This document shows, one piece after another, positions 54,801 through 62,105 of a stretch of 64,000 bases of DNA. The translations under genes were made by a program, and so were the position numbers. Position 1 is the stretch's first letter; each line of letters begins with the position of its first letter. The stretch comes from DAHUXN01 sp963811805 (GTDB lineage Bacteria; Acidobacteriota; Terriglobia; Acidiferrales; UBA7541), in contig CAWESU010000001.1 of NCBI GenBank assembly GCA_963811805.1, forward strand, positions 2,666,001-2,730,000, written 5' to 3'. The notes beneath the pieces were generated by a model. That model made no database searches, was not told the origin of the DNA, and worked only from the letters and a program-made list of their open reading frames with translations.

Positions 54801-55728
54801 AGAGGCGATTCTTCAGAATCGGACCGCCAATCGTCCCGCCGTAGTTGTTCCATACCAGATGTTCCGGCACGTTCGGTTCACCGTTCGCCGCTTCCGACGA
54901 CTTTAGGAAGTAGTCGTTGGCCTCGCCCAGCGTGTTCCGATTGAACTCGTAAAGCGATCCGTGAAACTGATTGGTGCCGCCCTTGGTGACCATAGCGATC
55001 TGTGCTCCGGCGGAGCGCCCTTCCGTTGCGCCGTAGTTCGAAGTGCTCACGCGAAATTCTTCGACCGAAAAGGGCGTGGTGGGCAAGACGCCATTGAAGG
55101 CGTAACCCGCAAACTCATTGTTATTGCTGACGCCATCGAGCGTGATGTTGTTCTGATCGCTGCGCTCGCCGTTCACCGATCCGGCCCGCGTATCATAATC
55201 GTCTGTCAGCAGGTTCTGCCCGTTGTACATTACGCCGGGCTGGAGACTGAGTAGAAGCACGGTGTTCTCTTGGTCCAGCGGCAGGTTCTCGATCGCATTC
55301 GTGCCCATCGTTTGTCCGAGACTAGCATTTGTTTGATTCAGCAGCGGCGCTTGTCCCTTGACCTCCACAGTCTGCGTGACCTCGCCAACCTGCAGGCGCA
55401 CGTCCGTGGTCGCCGGCAAGTTAACCTGCAATTGCAGCCCGGTCTGCACGTAGGTGTGGAAACCCGGCGCTTCCACGGTCAACTTGTACATGCCGGGCAG
55501 CACCGCGGCGAAGTTGTACGCTCCGCCGGCAGTGGTGGCTGTTTGGCGCGGCACATTGGTGTCCGTGTTGATCAGTGTCACTTTGGCGTTCGGCACGGCC
55601 GCCCCGGAAGAATCCGTAACCGTCCCACGGAGCGAAGTCGTGGCCTGACCCCAGGCACCGCCGCTAAACAGAAGAGAAAATGCGACCGCTACTGCCATGA
55701 ATGCGAACAACTGGGTTTTTCTGCCCAT
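51811..55728 (-). CDS. Oar-like TonB-dependent receptor with N-terminal carboxypeptidase-regulatory domain
   Basis: 1305 residues. Signal peptide to Gly-Ala-Trp-Gly-Gln, then a CarboxypepD_reg/Cna-B-like domain (LRGTVTDSSGAAVPNAKVTL ... YKLTVEAPGFHTYVQTGLQ, about 30-115), plug (ENLPLDQENTVLLLSLQPGV, ITLDGVSNNNEFAGYAFNG) and a very large barrel ending in Glu-Leu-Ala-Leu-Ile-Tyr-Gln-Phe. This Oar type is massively expanded in Acidobacteriota and is usually linked to carbohydrate or peptide uptake. It starts directly after the GntR gene (the stop TAA shares its last A with the ATG), with GGAGG inside the regulator's end. Regulation by that repressor is inferred. Confidence 0.93.
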   Translation of the reverse strand: MGRKTQLFAFMAVAVAFSLLFSGGAWGQATTSLRGTVTDSSGAAVPNAKVTLINTDTNVPRQTATTAGGAYNFAAVLPGMYKLTVEAPGFHTYVQTGLQLQVNLPATTDVRLQVGEVTQTVEVKGQAPLLNQTNASLGQTMGTNAIENLPLDQENTVLLLSLQPGVMYNGQNLLTDDYDTRAGSVNGERSDQNNITLDGVSNNNEFAGYAFNGVLPTTPFSVEEFRVSTSNYGATEGRSAGAQIAMVTKGGTNQFHGSLYEFNRNTLGEANDYFLKSSEAANGEPNVPEHLVWNNYGGTIGGPILKNRLFFFFNYEGHRQAVDESVEQAVPSAALRDGVIEYSCATASQCPGGNVTGISGTSYPVAPGYYGLNNTQLAGMDPLHIGPSPVSLAYFNTYPLPNDPNYGDAPNFEGYRFAAPTLTKDNWYIGRLDYKLTANGNHTLFVRGEGIDDKVNDIPFLPGTPPEDVNADLAKGFVAGYTGVFGPTLVNNFRYGLTRDSFGLNGDTNQPWIVMRDLSQPIVYSYGDTAPVHNFADTLSWTKNISSGPFKGAHNFEFGINFLLSRLNTWSTTTSFSNALTNSDWLTSIGSLNPAYGCPGSPCYPAVNSDFGESYNFPLMAMMGMATEVDAQYNYSITNQTAATALGQGAPLYRHWAVDNYNFFAQDTWQARRNLSITYGLNYQLMTPMTETDGQEVTPSINMGQWFDERGADMAQGIPQDQVMGGTPISFAPAGSFYGKPGLYNSQTKNFAPRVGIAWTPEPSMGWLQRLMGNDKTVIRAGFGMYYDNFGPELAQTYSSSGEFGLSTELQNPFGTETVACSPRITSINVIPTVDNCGSQVFEPAPASTFPVTYPLGSEAIANGIDQSLRTPYSYAADLSIERQLPGQMVLDVAYVGHFAHRLMDLDDVAEPMDLRDPKTGIDYFAAADQLSKLWREGVPESSIDSAIGSTGAYWQDMLQPQSSYPLCSVNFFGINGPGQTTTDLLQAVYDSFGPNCNLYNESSALYLMDVAALPTTPAGGLNSYFDSQYSSLWDWRSIGWSNYNSLQVSLKKQMSNGVLFGFNYTYSHSLDNESEAERGVQYLTDSVINAWSPQQMYASSDFDLRHQINGYWVANLPFGQGRQFGNSMSNWENALVGGWALSGTIRWTSGFPFSVYPNGLDFPTNWDEMGWMDLTGQPIKTGTETTANGVPNVFTNPENCTSGATVPCAANGFTFAYPGESGARNPLRGDGYFGWDMNLAKSWRIPRRENQAVQARWSVFNVLNTNRFDAYSMQDQWGAANTFGNYTSTLTNPRVMELALIYQF

Positions 55729-56520
55729 TTAATTCCTCCACTCGCCCTTCGGTCGAGTCAACCGGTTGACAATCTTGTAACGGTCGGCGCGGTATGTCGA
55801 TTTTACGTACTCCGCCGGCTTTCCTTCGTGCAGGTAGCAAATTCGTGTGAACAGAAAGACTGGGCTCGCCTTGGGGATCTCCAGCAACCGCGCTTCGGCG
55901 GCATTTGCCAAACCTGCCTCCACTGTTTCATCAGCGAGAACGATGTGCAGGCCGTATTGCTCCGCCAGCGTTTGGTAAAGAGAGGTGCGCGGATCGAATT
56001 TGTCAAATATATTGGGGCAAAGCCGCGAGGGGATGCGGCTCCACTCAATCCCCATCGGCGACGAGTTCGCCAGGCGGACCCGTCGCAAACTGATCACTCT
56101 CTCGCCCCGCGACAGATGGAGCGCCGCGACCGCTTCGTTATCAGCGTCCGCAATCGTAAAAGCCAACGGCTTCGTTCGGGGCCGCCATCCGCGCTGGCGC
56201 ATTTCTTCCGTGAAGGAAAGTACCTGACGGAAGTTCTTCTCAAACTTGATACCCGAAACGAATGTTCCTTTGCCGCGCAGGCTGAAAGCGACGCCCAGAT
56301 CGCAGAGCGACTTGATCGCCTGCCTGGCCGTCATCCGGCTCACGCCCAACTGCGAGGAGATATCTTCTTCGGACGGAATCATCTCGCCGGATTTGAGCGT
56401 CCCGATACGAACCTGTTCGAGCAGATTCCTGCGAATCTGATAGTAGAGCGGGACCACGCTGTGGCGGTCGAGCGCCTCCAGGATCACTTGCCCCCCCAAC
56501 ACCCCAACCTGTCTATACAA
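55729..56520 (-). CDS. GntR/HutC-family transcriptional regulator
   Basis: 263 residues if started at the TTG at 56520; GTG codons at 56502 and 56487 (the latter behind a G-rich RBS-like run) are better starts and would spare the operator. N-terminal winged helix (VPLYYQIRRNLLEQVRIGTL, IPSEEDISSQLGVSRMTARQ, 'KSLCDLGVAFSLRGKGTFV') and C-terminal UTRA ligand domain (QVLSFTEEMRQRGWRPRTKP ... VISLRRVRLANSSPMGIEWS). UTRA regulators often sense sugar phosphates or amino-acid derivatives. It is translationally coupled to the Oar-like receptor gene, which it probably controls. Confidence 0.9.
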   Translation of the reverse strand: MYRQVGVLGGQVILEALDRHSVVPLYYQIRRNLLEQVRIGTLKSGEMIPSEEDISSQLGVSRMTARQAIKSLCDLGVAFSLRGKGTFVSGIKFEKNFRQVLSFTEEMRQRGWRPRTKPLAFTIADADNEAVAALHLSRGERVISLRRVRLANSSPMGIEWSRIPSRLCPNIFDKFDPRTSLYQTLAEQYGLHIVLADETVEAGLANAAEARLLEIPKASPVFLFTRICYLHEGKPAEYVKSTYRADRYKIVNRLTRPKGEWRN

Positions 56521-56532
56521 CTAGTCTAGCTA
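56508..56532 (-). promoter_or_regulatory. Candidate GntR/HutC operator
   Basis: The sequence cctgtctatacaactagtct contains the near-palindrome TTGTATAGACAG (minus strand) and a second gtcta five bases on. This resembles the TGGTATAGACCA type of site bound by HutC-class regulators such as YvoA/NagR. It lies at the 5' end of the regulator gene and would allow autoregulation of the regulator-receptor operon. Confidence 0.35.
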
Positions 56533-56596
56533 TTAAGCTCAGCCGCTTCAATTGTCAAGCGCCATTTGACGAAAAAAGAAGGCGCAGTGTGCGGTA

Positions 56597-57043
56597 ATGT
56601 CCTGTACGGTCCCCGTCTGTCTTGGGGTTTATGAACATCGGTGCTCTTTCAGACGCATCGCGAGGAAACGTGTTCCCTATGCCGCGGCATTCGGATCTCG
56701 GAAGATTTGTCTGTGGCGAATGGTCCACAGATGGCCTATAACGTTTTCGCCGGGTCGCGTCTGCGGTTGTGCACGCTTCGAACTCACGTTGGATGGGTTC
56801 ACGCTAGGAATCGCGACAATCGAAGCAGCCAAAGAACTCCACGGTCTGCGACCGGGAGGAGAGCGGCGCTGGGTCGAAATCGTCGTCTGGACCGACGACA
56901 CGGATGCCACTTTGAAAGCGTTAGTGGCCAAGGGCGCGCCTCTTCTCTCTCCTGCGCATGACTTTCTCGACGGCGAGCTGCGCGCCGCTTGGATCGCTGA
57001 TCCGGATGGCAATCCCATTCAACTTGTTCAGCGCATACACTGA
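56597..57043 (+). CDS. VOC-family (glyoxalase/bleomycin-resistance-like) protein, 5' part doubtful
   Basis: 148 residues as an open frame. The C-terminal ~95 residues are convincing VOC fold (FELTLDGFTLGIATIEAAKE, WVEIVVWTDDTDATLKALVA, AAWIADPDGNPIQLVQRI). The first ~45 residues do not look like a VOC module; fragments of a normal one appear in other frames (MNIGALS from the ATG at 56631, then 'THREETCSLCRGIRISED'). The 5' half therefore seems to carry one or two frameshifts, and the gene may be decaying or the sequence imperfect. It is followed by the oxidoreductase gene after 25 nt. Confidence 0.5.
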   Translation: MSCTVPVCLGVYEHRCSFRRIARKRVPYAAAFGSRKICLWRMVHRWPITFSPGRVCGCARFELTLDGFTLGIATIEAAKELHGLRPGGERRWVEIVVWTDDTDATLKALVAKGAPLLSPAHDFLDGELRAAWIADPDGNPIQLVQRIH

Positions 57044-57068
57044 AACGACGACGCAGGGAGGACTATTT

Positions 57069-58031
57069 ATGAATGCCGCAGTTGTCCATGCTTTGGATGC
57101 GCCGCCGCGCTATGGGTCTTTTGCCGAGCCTGTTGCGGGCGACGGAGAAGCCATCGTGACGGTGAGCGCGGTGGGTCTTCATCAGATCGTGAAATCGCTG
57201 GCCAGCGGGAAGCACTACGGCAGCACCGGAACGCTCCTCTTCATTCCGGGAGTTGATGGCGTGGGACGGTTGGAAGATGGGAAGCGAGTTTACTTCGGTT
57301 TTTCGCGCAGCCCATTTGGGACATTTGCGGAGCGCAGCGTCACGACGCGCACGATGTGCTTTCCGGTGCCAGAGGCGCTAGACGACGTGACCGTCGCGGC
57401 GATGATGAACCCAGCGATGTCGTCATGGGCGGCGCTGACGGTGCGCGCGCAGTTTGCTGCGGGAGAAAGTGTGCTGATCCTGGGCGCGACGGGCGTTGCC
57501 GGCCGGCTGGCGATACAAATCGCAAAGCGGCTGGGCGCGCGGCGAATCGTTGCAGCGGGGCGCAATGCGAGAGCGCTCGAAGAGGGAAAGAGCTTGGGCG
57601 CGGATGCGGTGATTTCATTGGAACAGGGCAGGGAAGAGCTGGTCGCGGCGATTCGCCGAGAATTTTCCGAGAACAAGATCGATGTCGTGCTGGATTATCT
57701 GTGGGGTGGTCCGGCAGAGACATTGCTCGAGGCGATTTCGCAGAAAGGCTTGCAGCACGAAGCAACGCGCATCCGCTATTTGCAAATCGGTTGCGTCGCG
57801 GGGCCAACGATTTCGTTGCCGGGTGCCACGTTGCGAAGCTCTGGTCTGGAGATGTATGGCAGCGGATTCGGCAGCGTGTCGATGGAGCAAATCCTCCAAT
57901 CGCTGAGGAATTTCCTTGAGGAAGCTTCCAGAGAGCCGTTCCAGATGAAGACGAAAGTTGTTGCGTTGCAGGACGTGGAGACGATGTGGAATGCGACTGA
58001 ACCGGGCACGCGGTTGGTATTTCGACCGTGA
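57069..58031 (+). CDS. Medium-chain dehydrogenase/reductase (quinone-oxidoreductase-like)
   Basis: 320 residues from the ATG at 57069, with GGAGG 9 nt upstream. GroES-like N-terminal domain and a Rossmann domain with the nucleotide loop VLILGATGVAGRLAIQIAKR and RIVAAGRNARALEEGKSLGA. The zinc ligands of true alcohol dehydrogenases are missing, so this is a zinc-free MDR of the QOR/CrtR type, NADPH-dependent. It ends with EPGTRLVFRP. Substrate unknown. It is convergent with the methyltransferase gene. Confidence 0.85.
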   Translation: MNAAVVHALDAPPRYGSFAEPVAGDGEAIVTVSAVGLHQIVKSLASGKHYGSTGTLLFIPGVDGVGRLEDGKRVYFGFSRSPFGTFAERSVTTRTMCFPVPEALDDVTVAAMMNPAMSSWAALTVRAQFAAGESVLILGATGVAGRLAIQIAKRLGARRIVAAGRNARALEEGKSLGADAVISLEQGREELVAAIRREFSENKIDVVLDYLWGGPAETLLEAISQKGLQHEATRIRYLQIGCVAGPTISLPGATLRSSGLEMYGSGFGSVSMEQILQSLRNFLEEASREPFQMKTKVVALQDVETMWNATEPGTRLVFRP

Positions 58032-58046
58032 TTCGACGCCGTGCGA

Positions 58047-59015
58047 TTAACGGTAGGCGATGAGGAAAATGCGGAGGAAGGGAAACAGGATGCGGCCGTC
58101 GGGGCGGGGGCGGTAGGCGGCGCGGATTTTTTCCGTGTATTCGGCGAGGAATTTATCGCGGTCAGCGTCTTCGCCGATGGCGTTCAGATATGGACGCATA
58201 CCAGTGGCTCTGTACCATTCAACGACGGTCCCGGCGTTAGGCATCACATGGAAATATTCCGTTTGCCACACATCGACACGTGTGGCCAAGGGTGCGAGTA
58301 GATCGTAATAAAATTCCCAATCCTGCGCATGCCATGTCCGCACGCGCCCTGTGGGAAACCATTTGCGCCAACCGATGGAGGCGGCCATTTCGCGCAGCAG
58401 TCGATAAGCGGGACGGTCTAAGCTGCTGGGAATTTGTATCGCAAATGCACCACCGGGCGCGACGTGAGAAAAAAGCTGCGGATAAAGCGTGGCGTGATCG
58501 GGAAGCCATTGTAAAGCGGCGTTGGAGAAGACGACGTCATACTGCTCGTTTTCAGGGGCCTCTGACGGGGCAGGTTCCGTGGTCCCTGCTGGTGTCATTT
58601 CGGAAGACGCCGCCGGGACATTTTCTGAGGCTGCCCGCGAGACGCTTTCGGCAGATGCTTCCGTGGAGGCTTGCGAACTTGCTTCAGAGGGTTTTTGTGC
58701 CGCGGCTTCGGCCGATTTTTCCGCGGCGGCGTTGGGCGGTTGGCCCGCGGCCCATTTGGCAATGTCGCCGGTGATCCAGCGGCCGCGACCGTGAGATTCG
58801 ATGGCGGCGTTAATCATGGCCGTGTCGCTATCGAGCGCGGTGATTTGGGCGTCGGGCCAACGTTCGGCGAGGACTTGGGTGCTGTTGCCAGGGCCACAGC
58901 CGAGGTCGATGACGGTGCGAACTTGCGGAAGGGCAATGCGCGCTACTAAATCACGGCAAGGCTGAGTGCGCTCGTCGGAGAACTTCAGGTACTGATCTGG
59001 GTTCCATCCTGCCAT
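58047..59015 (-). CDS. Trans-aconitate 2-methyltransferase-like protein with a low-complexity insert
   Basis: 322 residues, where Tam is about 255. The start is canonical (MAGWNPDQYLKFSDERTQPC), then the SAM motif TVIDLGCGPGNSTQVLAERW and ALDSDTAMINAA, and later YDVVFSNAALQWLPDHATL and GGAFAIQIPSSLDRPAYRLL. Between motif II and motif IV (about residues 92-158) sits a ~65-residue Ala/Ser/Glu/Pro-rich insert with no predicted fold (for example SEASSQASTEASAESVS). It should loop out at the surface of the Rossmann-like fold. Tam methylates trans-aconitate that forms from cis-aconitate. The rest of the enzyme looks intact. Confidence 0.85.
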   Translation of the reverse strand: MAGWNPDQYLKFSDERTQPCRDLVARIALPQVRTVIDLGCGPGNSTQVLAERWPDAQITALDSDTAMINAAIESHGRGRWITGDIAKWAAGQPPNAAAEKSAEAAAQKPSEASSQASTEASAESVSRAASENVPAASSEMTPAGTTEPAPSEAPENEQYDVVFSNAALQWLPDHATLYPQLFSHVAPGGAFAIQIPSSLDRPAYRLLREMAASIGWRKWFPTGRVRTWHAQDWEFYYDLLAPLATRVDVWQTEYFHVMPNAGTVVEWYRATGMRPYLNAIGEDADRDKFLAEYTEKIRAAYRPRPDGRILFPFLRIFLIAYR

Positions 59016-59027
59016 CGCAGGACGATA

Positions 59028-59753
59028 CTACTCCATTCTCGGGGCAACCTTCAAAGGACGCGCCAAACGCATCCAAGTGAGGGCTTTGAGCACGGGCCAC
59101 GAAGGATCGAACTCGCCGCGGTGAACGCTAAAGCGCGCGGACGTGGGATACGCGTGGTGATTGTTGTGCCAACCTTCGCCGGCGGTGAGCCAAGCGACAA
59201 AACCGAGATTGGTGGCAGTGTTGTCAAAGTTGCGTTTGCCGAGGGCGTGATTGGCGCCATTGATGACGGCATTCAAGAAAATGTAGAGACCAGCCTGAAC
59301 GACGAACGCGATGCCGCCCCAGAGCGGGCCCAGGAGCAGCATGAAAATAGCGATGCCGACGAGAACTCCGGCGATGCCGAAACGCAAAATGTGGCGGTCG
59401 AGCCAGTCGTTGCCAATGTCCGGCGCAAATACTTTCAGTGTTTCGGGATCTTTGGCTTCGCGGTTGTAGTAATAAACGTTGCCGAGCAGAATGCGCCAAA
59501 GGCCTTCGAGCACCGGACTGTGCGGATCGCCCTCGACGTCGGTGTGACGGTGATGCTTGCGATGCACAGCGACCCATTCCTTGGTGTTGATTCCCGTCCA
59601 CAGCCAAAGCTGCAGGCGCATCGGGAAAGCAACAACGGGGTTGAGGTAAACGCCGCGGTGAGCGAGAGTGCGATGCAAATAGATGCTCGTGGAGAATGCA
59701 GAGAGCTGAACGACCACAACTACAGCTATGATCGCGTATAGGAGGTGTATCAA
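59028..59753 (-). CDS. Membrane acyl desaturase (stearoyl-CoA desaturase-like)
   Basis: About 241 residues from the TTG at 59753 (GAGGG 7 nt upstream); a longer frame to 60269 has a non-homologous leader. Three His boxes: HRTLAH, HRKHHRHTD and HNNHHAYP, which bind the di-iron centre. Membrane segments at about 3-25, 35-55, 115-140 and 150-170. The close spacing and GEGWHNNHH signature are those of delta-9-type acyl-lipid/CoA desaturases, which keep membranes fluid. Ends 13 nt before the methyltransferase gene on the same strand. Confidence 0.88.
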   Translation of the reverse strand: MIHLLYAIIAVVVVVQLSAFSTSIYLHRTLAHRGVYLNPVVAFPMRLQLWLWTGINTKEWVAVHRKHHRHTDVEGDPHSPVLEGLWRILLGNVYYYNREAKDPETLKVFAPDIGNDWLDRHILRFGIAGVLVGIAIFMLLLGPLWGGIAFVVQAGLYIFLNAVINGANHALGKRNFDNTATNLGFVAWLTAGEGWHNNHHAYPTSARFSVHRGEFDPSWPVLKALTWMRLARPLKVAPRME

Positions 59754-60020
59754 AAGACCCTCATTCCGTGCGCTTCTTAATTTGAAAGCGGACTGAACAA
59801 GAATAGACCCAGGGGGGAACGCAGTCAAATGGTAGATGAAACAAATTTTCCAGAATATGGCGAAGACACTGTCAAATTGGCTCGCGGCCCGGATGATGAC
59901 TTTTAGTTCGCAGGAGCGCAGGAGTGGTTGCAAGGCGGGGGTTTTGTCGCGGTAACATTTCTCGCGGGAAAAGCCTAGCCCGTAGTCGGTCAAATCGACT
60001 TCAAACAGGAGAAATTTTCG

Positions 60021-60326
60021 ATGATGATCGTGAAGAAAATCACCACTGTTTTGGCTCTTGCAGCTTTTGCGGCGGCTTTGTCGTTCCCGGCAGCCACTTC
60101 GGCCGAGCCGGGTCCGGCGCCGGCGAAGGCTCCGGCCGTGACGTCTCCGGCTCCCCCTATGCCACATCCGGAGATTGACGATGCGATGCGGCTGCTGAAT
60201 GAAGCGCAGGATCACCTGAGTCACGCGGCACACGATTTCGGCGGGCACCGCACCAAGGCCATGGACCACATCGGCAAGGCGCAGGAAGAGCTGCGCGCCG
60301 CGCTAGCTTGGGCGAACAGTCACTAG
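60021..60326 (+). CDS. Small secreted helical protein
   Basis: 101 residues. Signal peptide ITTVLALAAFAAALSFPAAT, a Pro/Ala-rich linker (about 28-48), then an amphipathic helical hairpin (MRLLNEAQDHLSHAAHDFGG ... AMDHIGKAQEELRAALAWAN) rich in His. RBS GGAG 10 nt upstream. Such His-rich helical pairs occur in many small periplasmic proteins and might bind metal or haem; no family name can be given. Monocistronic. Confidence 0.65.
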   Translation: MMIVKKITTVLALAAFAAALSFPAATSAEPGPAPAKAPAVTSPAPPMPHPEIDDAMRLLNEAQDHLSHAAHDFGGHRTKAMDHIGKAQEELRAALAWANSH

Positions 60327-60450
60327 CAATTGCTTGCTGTCGCAGTGAGCTGTAGGAATTAACAAACATAGGAAGCGGCGCGCAGATATGCCGGGCTGTG
60401 CGCCGTTTCGCTTTTTGGGAAAGCTTTGTTCGTCGTGGAACGTGACAGCG

Positions 60451-61374
60451 CTAAGGAGTTGGGCCGGACTTAGGGCTAGCCGACGTGGGCGTGCCATTTG
60501 GATGCGCGACGCTGTGTACGATTTTGGTGGCCATCGACCCGCTAATGGGGCAGGTGGGATCGTTGATGCGGCATTGCGCGAGAGTCATTTGACAGCCGCA
60601 GGTACACATCTGGGCGTTCAAACGGTGCAGGGCCATTTTCTTTTGCTCGGGTGTGAGCCCGGCAAAACTAACGCCCGGCAATTCCGAAGCGCGATCGGCA
60701 TTCTTCAGGAAGATCTGGCCGGTGTCTTTGAAGGTTTCAATGTGCGCATTCACGGGAAGGCCGAGCATGGCGCGCACTTGCAGGCTGTAATAATCAAACG
60801 GGTAGACTCCCACGTCCTTTTGCACCACGCGCCCATCTTTGTTTACGAGAAAAGAAGTGGGGAGGGCCGGAATGCCGCCGTATTCTTTGTCGAGCGCATC
60901 GTTGGCCATAATGACGGGATAATTGATGCCAACCTTCTGCGCGAATTTGGCGACCTGCGCTGGAGGAGCTTCATCTTCGGAAACGCCGATGATTTGCAGT
61001 GTGTCTTTGAATTGCGATTGCAGTTTGATGAGTTCAGGAATTTCTTCGCGGCACGGACCACACCAGGTGGCCCAGAAATTGATGATCATCACTTTGCCTT
61101 TGAGGGCAGAGGTGGAAACGGCGCCGCCGGAAAGGTCGTGCGCCTGGAAGGGCGGAACGATCTCAGGATCTTCGGCAAAGTAAAGGGAGACCGGCTTTGC
61201 GCCGGGGTCCTCATTAGAGCTTTGCGGAGAGGCGGAAGCTTGGGCGACGCGACGCGGAACCAGCACAGCCGAGCGGGATTTTGCGCGGGCCGCGTGATGA
61301 ACGAGCAGTACGCAGCCAAGCACCATCAAAACGGCTGCGGCGAGCAGAGCGAACGTTGGACTGCGAGTCGACAT
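60451..61374 (-). CDS. TlpA-like thioredoxin with extra Cys-rich C-terminal domain
   Basis: 307 residues from the ATG at 61374. N-terminal membrane anchor (FALLAAAVLMVLGCVLLVHH). Thioredoxin/TlpA domain about 60-205 with active site NFWATWCGPCREEIP and cis-Pro ALPTSFLV. After it come a linker and a compact Cys-rich tail (about 245-290: MCTCGCQMTLAQCRINDPTC), four to five Cys in C-x-C-x-C-x7-C spacing. A similar motif ('CPCGC...L..C.V.DP.C') is known to me from CcmH-like and other cytochrome/metal-handling proteins. It may couple thiol reduction to copper or haem handling; the P-type ATPase nearby on the same strand is compatible with this. Confidence 0.8.
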   Translation of the reverse strand: MSTRSPTFALLAAAVLMVLGCVLLVHHAARAKSRSAVLVPRRVAQASASPQSSNEDPGAKPVSLYFAEDPEIVPPFQAHDLSGGAVSTSALKGKVMIINFWATWCGPCREEIPELIKLQSQFKDTLQIIGVSEDEAPPAQVAKFAQKVGINYPVIMANDALDKEYGGIPALPTSFLVNKDGRVVQKDVGVYPFDYYSLQVRAMLGLPVNAHIETFKDTGQIFLKNADRASELPGVSFAGLTPEQKKMALHRLNAQMCTCGCQMTLAQCRINDPTCPISGSMATKIVHSVAHPNGTPTSASPKSGPTP

Positions 61375-61499
61375 GTCAGATCGGGTTGCTGTTCCTCGAA
61401 TCAATTATGGGGCCGGACACAAATGAGTACAAGCGGAAGAGGCCATTTGGATGTGGTCGGGCGAAGCGGGTCGGGTGGTGAGAGGACGGAGTGATTCAA

Positions 61500-61789
61500 A
61501 GCCGGATTGGGATTCCCGAATCGGCCCAGAGGCTGTTGCCGGGAGCAAGGTGAAAGGCAGAAGGAATGATTTTTCAGTGGCTTAGCCTCAGCCAACTTTT
61601 GGCAGAGCGGTTGCAGAGGGAAGAGTGGGTCGCGTTCCAAAACGTGGCTCATGGCACCATGGCAGAGGAGGAAGGGGCTCGGTCATGGAGCGGTGAGAAA
61701 CGTTTCCCACCTGCCTCTGAGAGGGAAGCTAGGATGGATGACCCCAATGACTCGGTCTCGCCTAGGCCGGGTCACGGAACGCGGCTTTC
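61500..61789 (+). ncRNA. Candidate structured non-coding RNA, family unknown
   Basis: Between the TlpA-like gene and the ATPase region lies ~290 nt with no credible coding but many self-complementary stretches on the plus strand: ccggattgggattcccgaat near 61499, tggcttagcctcagcca, ggtgagaaacgtttcccacc near 61695 and tgactcgg...ccgggtca near 61747. It leads straight into a strong intrinsic terminator (61790-61826), although no gene on this strand needs one. I compared it by eye with RNase P, tmRNA, SRP and common riboswitch signatures and found no match. The 5' end is not defined. Confidence 0.4.
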
Positions 61790-61826
61790 GGGGCTGCCGA
61801 TCCCAAGCGGTGGCCCCTCTTTTTTT
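61790..61826 (+). terminator. Strong intrinsic terminator
   Basis: 10-bp stem GGGGCTGCCG / CGGTGGCCCC (two G-U pairs), 8-nt loop, then TCTTTTTTT. It acts on the plus strand and ends 10 nt before the convergent small gene at 61837. Confidence 0.75.
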
Positions 61827-61836
61827 GCCCGGATGT

Positions 61837-62064
61837 TTAGTTTGTGTGGACGCGGCCTACCACGGGAATTCTGGCCATGCGCAGCACGTGTTCGACTTCC
61901 GTTTCCTTAAGCCGCGAGGCGTCATAATCGAAATGCAGCCAATTCTTTTTTTCGTCGAGGCGAAATTTCTGGAGGCCGTAAGTGTTGGCGAAAAACGCTA
62001 GCGCGCGCAACTGGTCCTGGCGGAGCGGCGCTTGGAGTTCGTAGGTCATGGTCATGAATGTCAT
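61837..62064 (-). CDS. Small HMA-like protein without CxxC
   Basis: 75 residues (Met codons at 62064, 62055 and 62049 are all possible starts). The beta-alpha-beta-beta-alpha-beta rhythm (MTYELQAPLRQDQLRALAFF, 'LQKFRLDEKKNWLHFDYDAS', KETEVEHVLRMARIPVVG) resembles heavy-metal-associated domains, but the metal-binding CxxC is absent. It lies 41 nt downstream of the copper ATPase gene on the same strand and is probably cotranscribed, so a role in copper handling or a regulatory contact with the pump is inferred. Confidence 0.6.
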   Translation of the reverse strand: MTFMTMTYELQAPLRQDQLRALAFFANTYGLQKFRLDEKKNWLHFDYDASRLKETEVEHVLRMARIPVVGRVHTN

Positions 62065-62105
62065 GCAGGAATTATAGCAGAGATGAAGAGCGGGAACGAT
62101 TGCGT

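Noticed and set aside
55270..56529. A plus-strand frame spanning the receptor/GntR junction
   Set aside because: Lies antisense to two genes with clear domains; no recognisable product.
61566..61910. Short plus-strand frames over the candidate structured RNA
   Set aside because: They run through the hairpins and terminator and overlap the small HMA-like gene; structure explains the region better.
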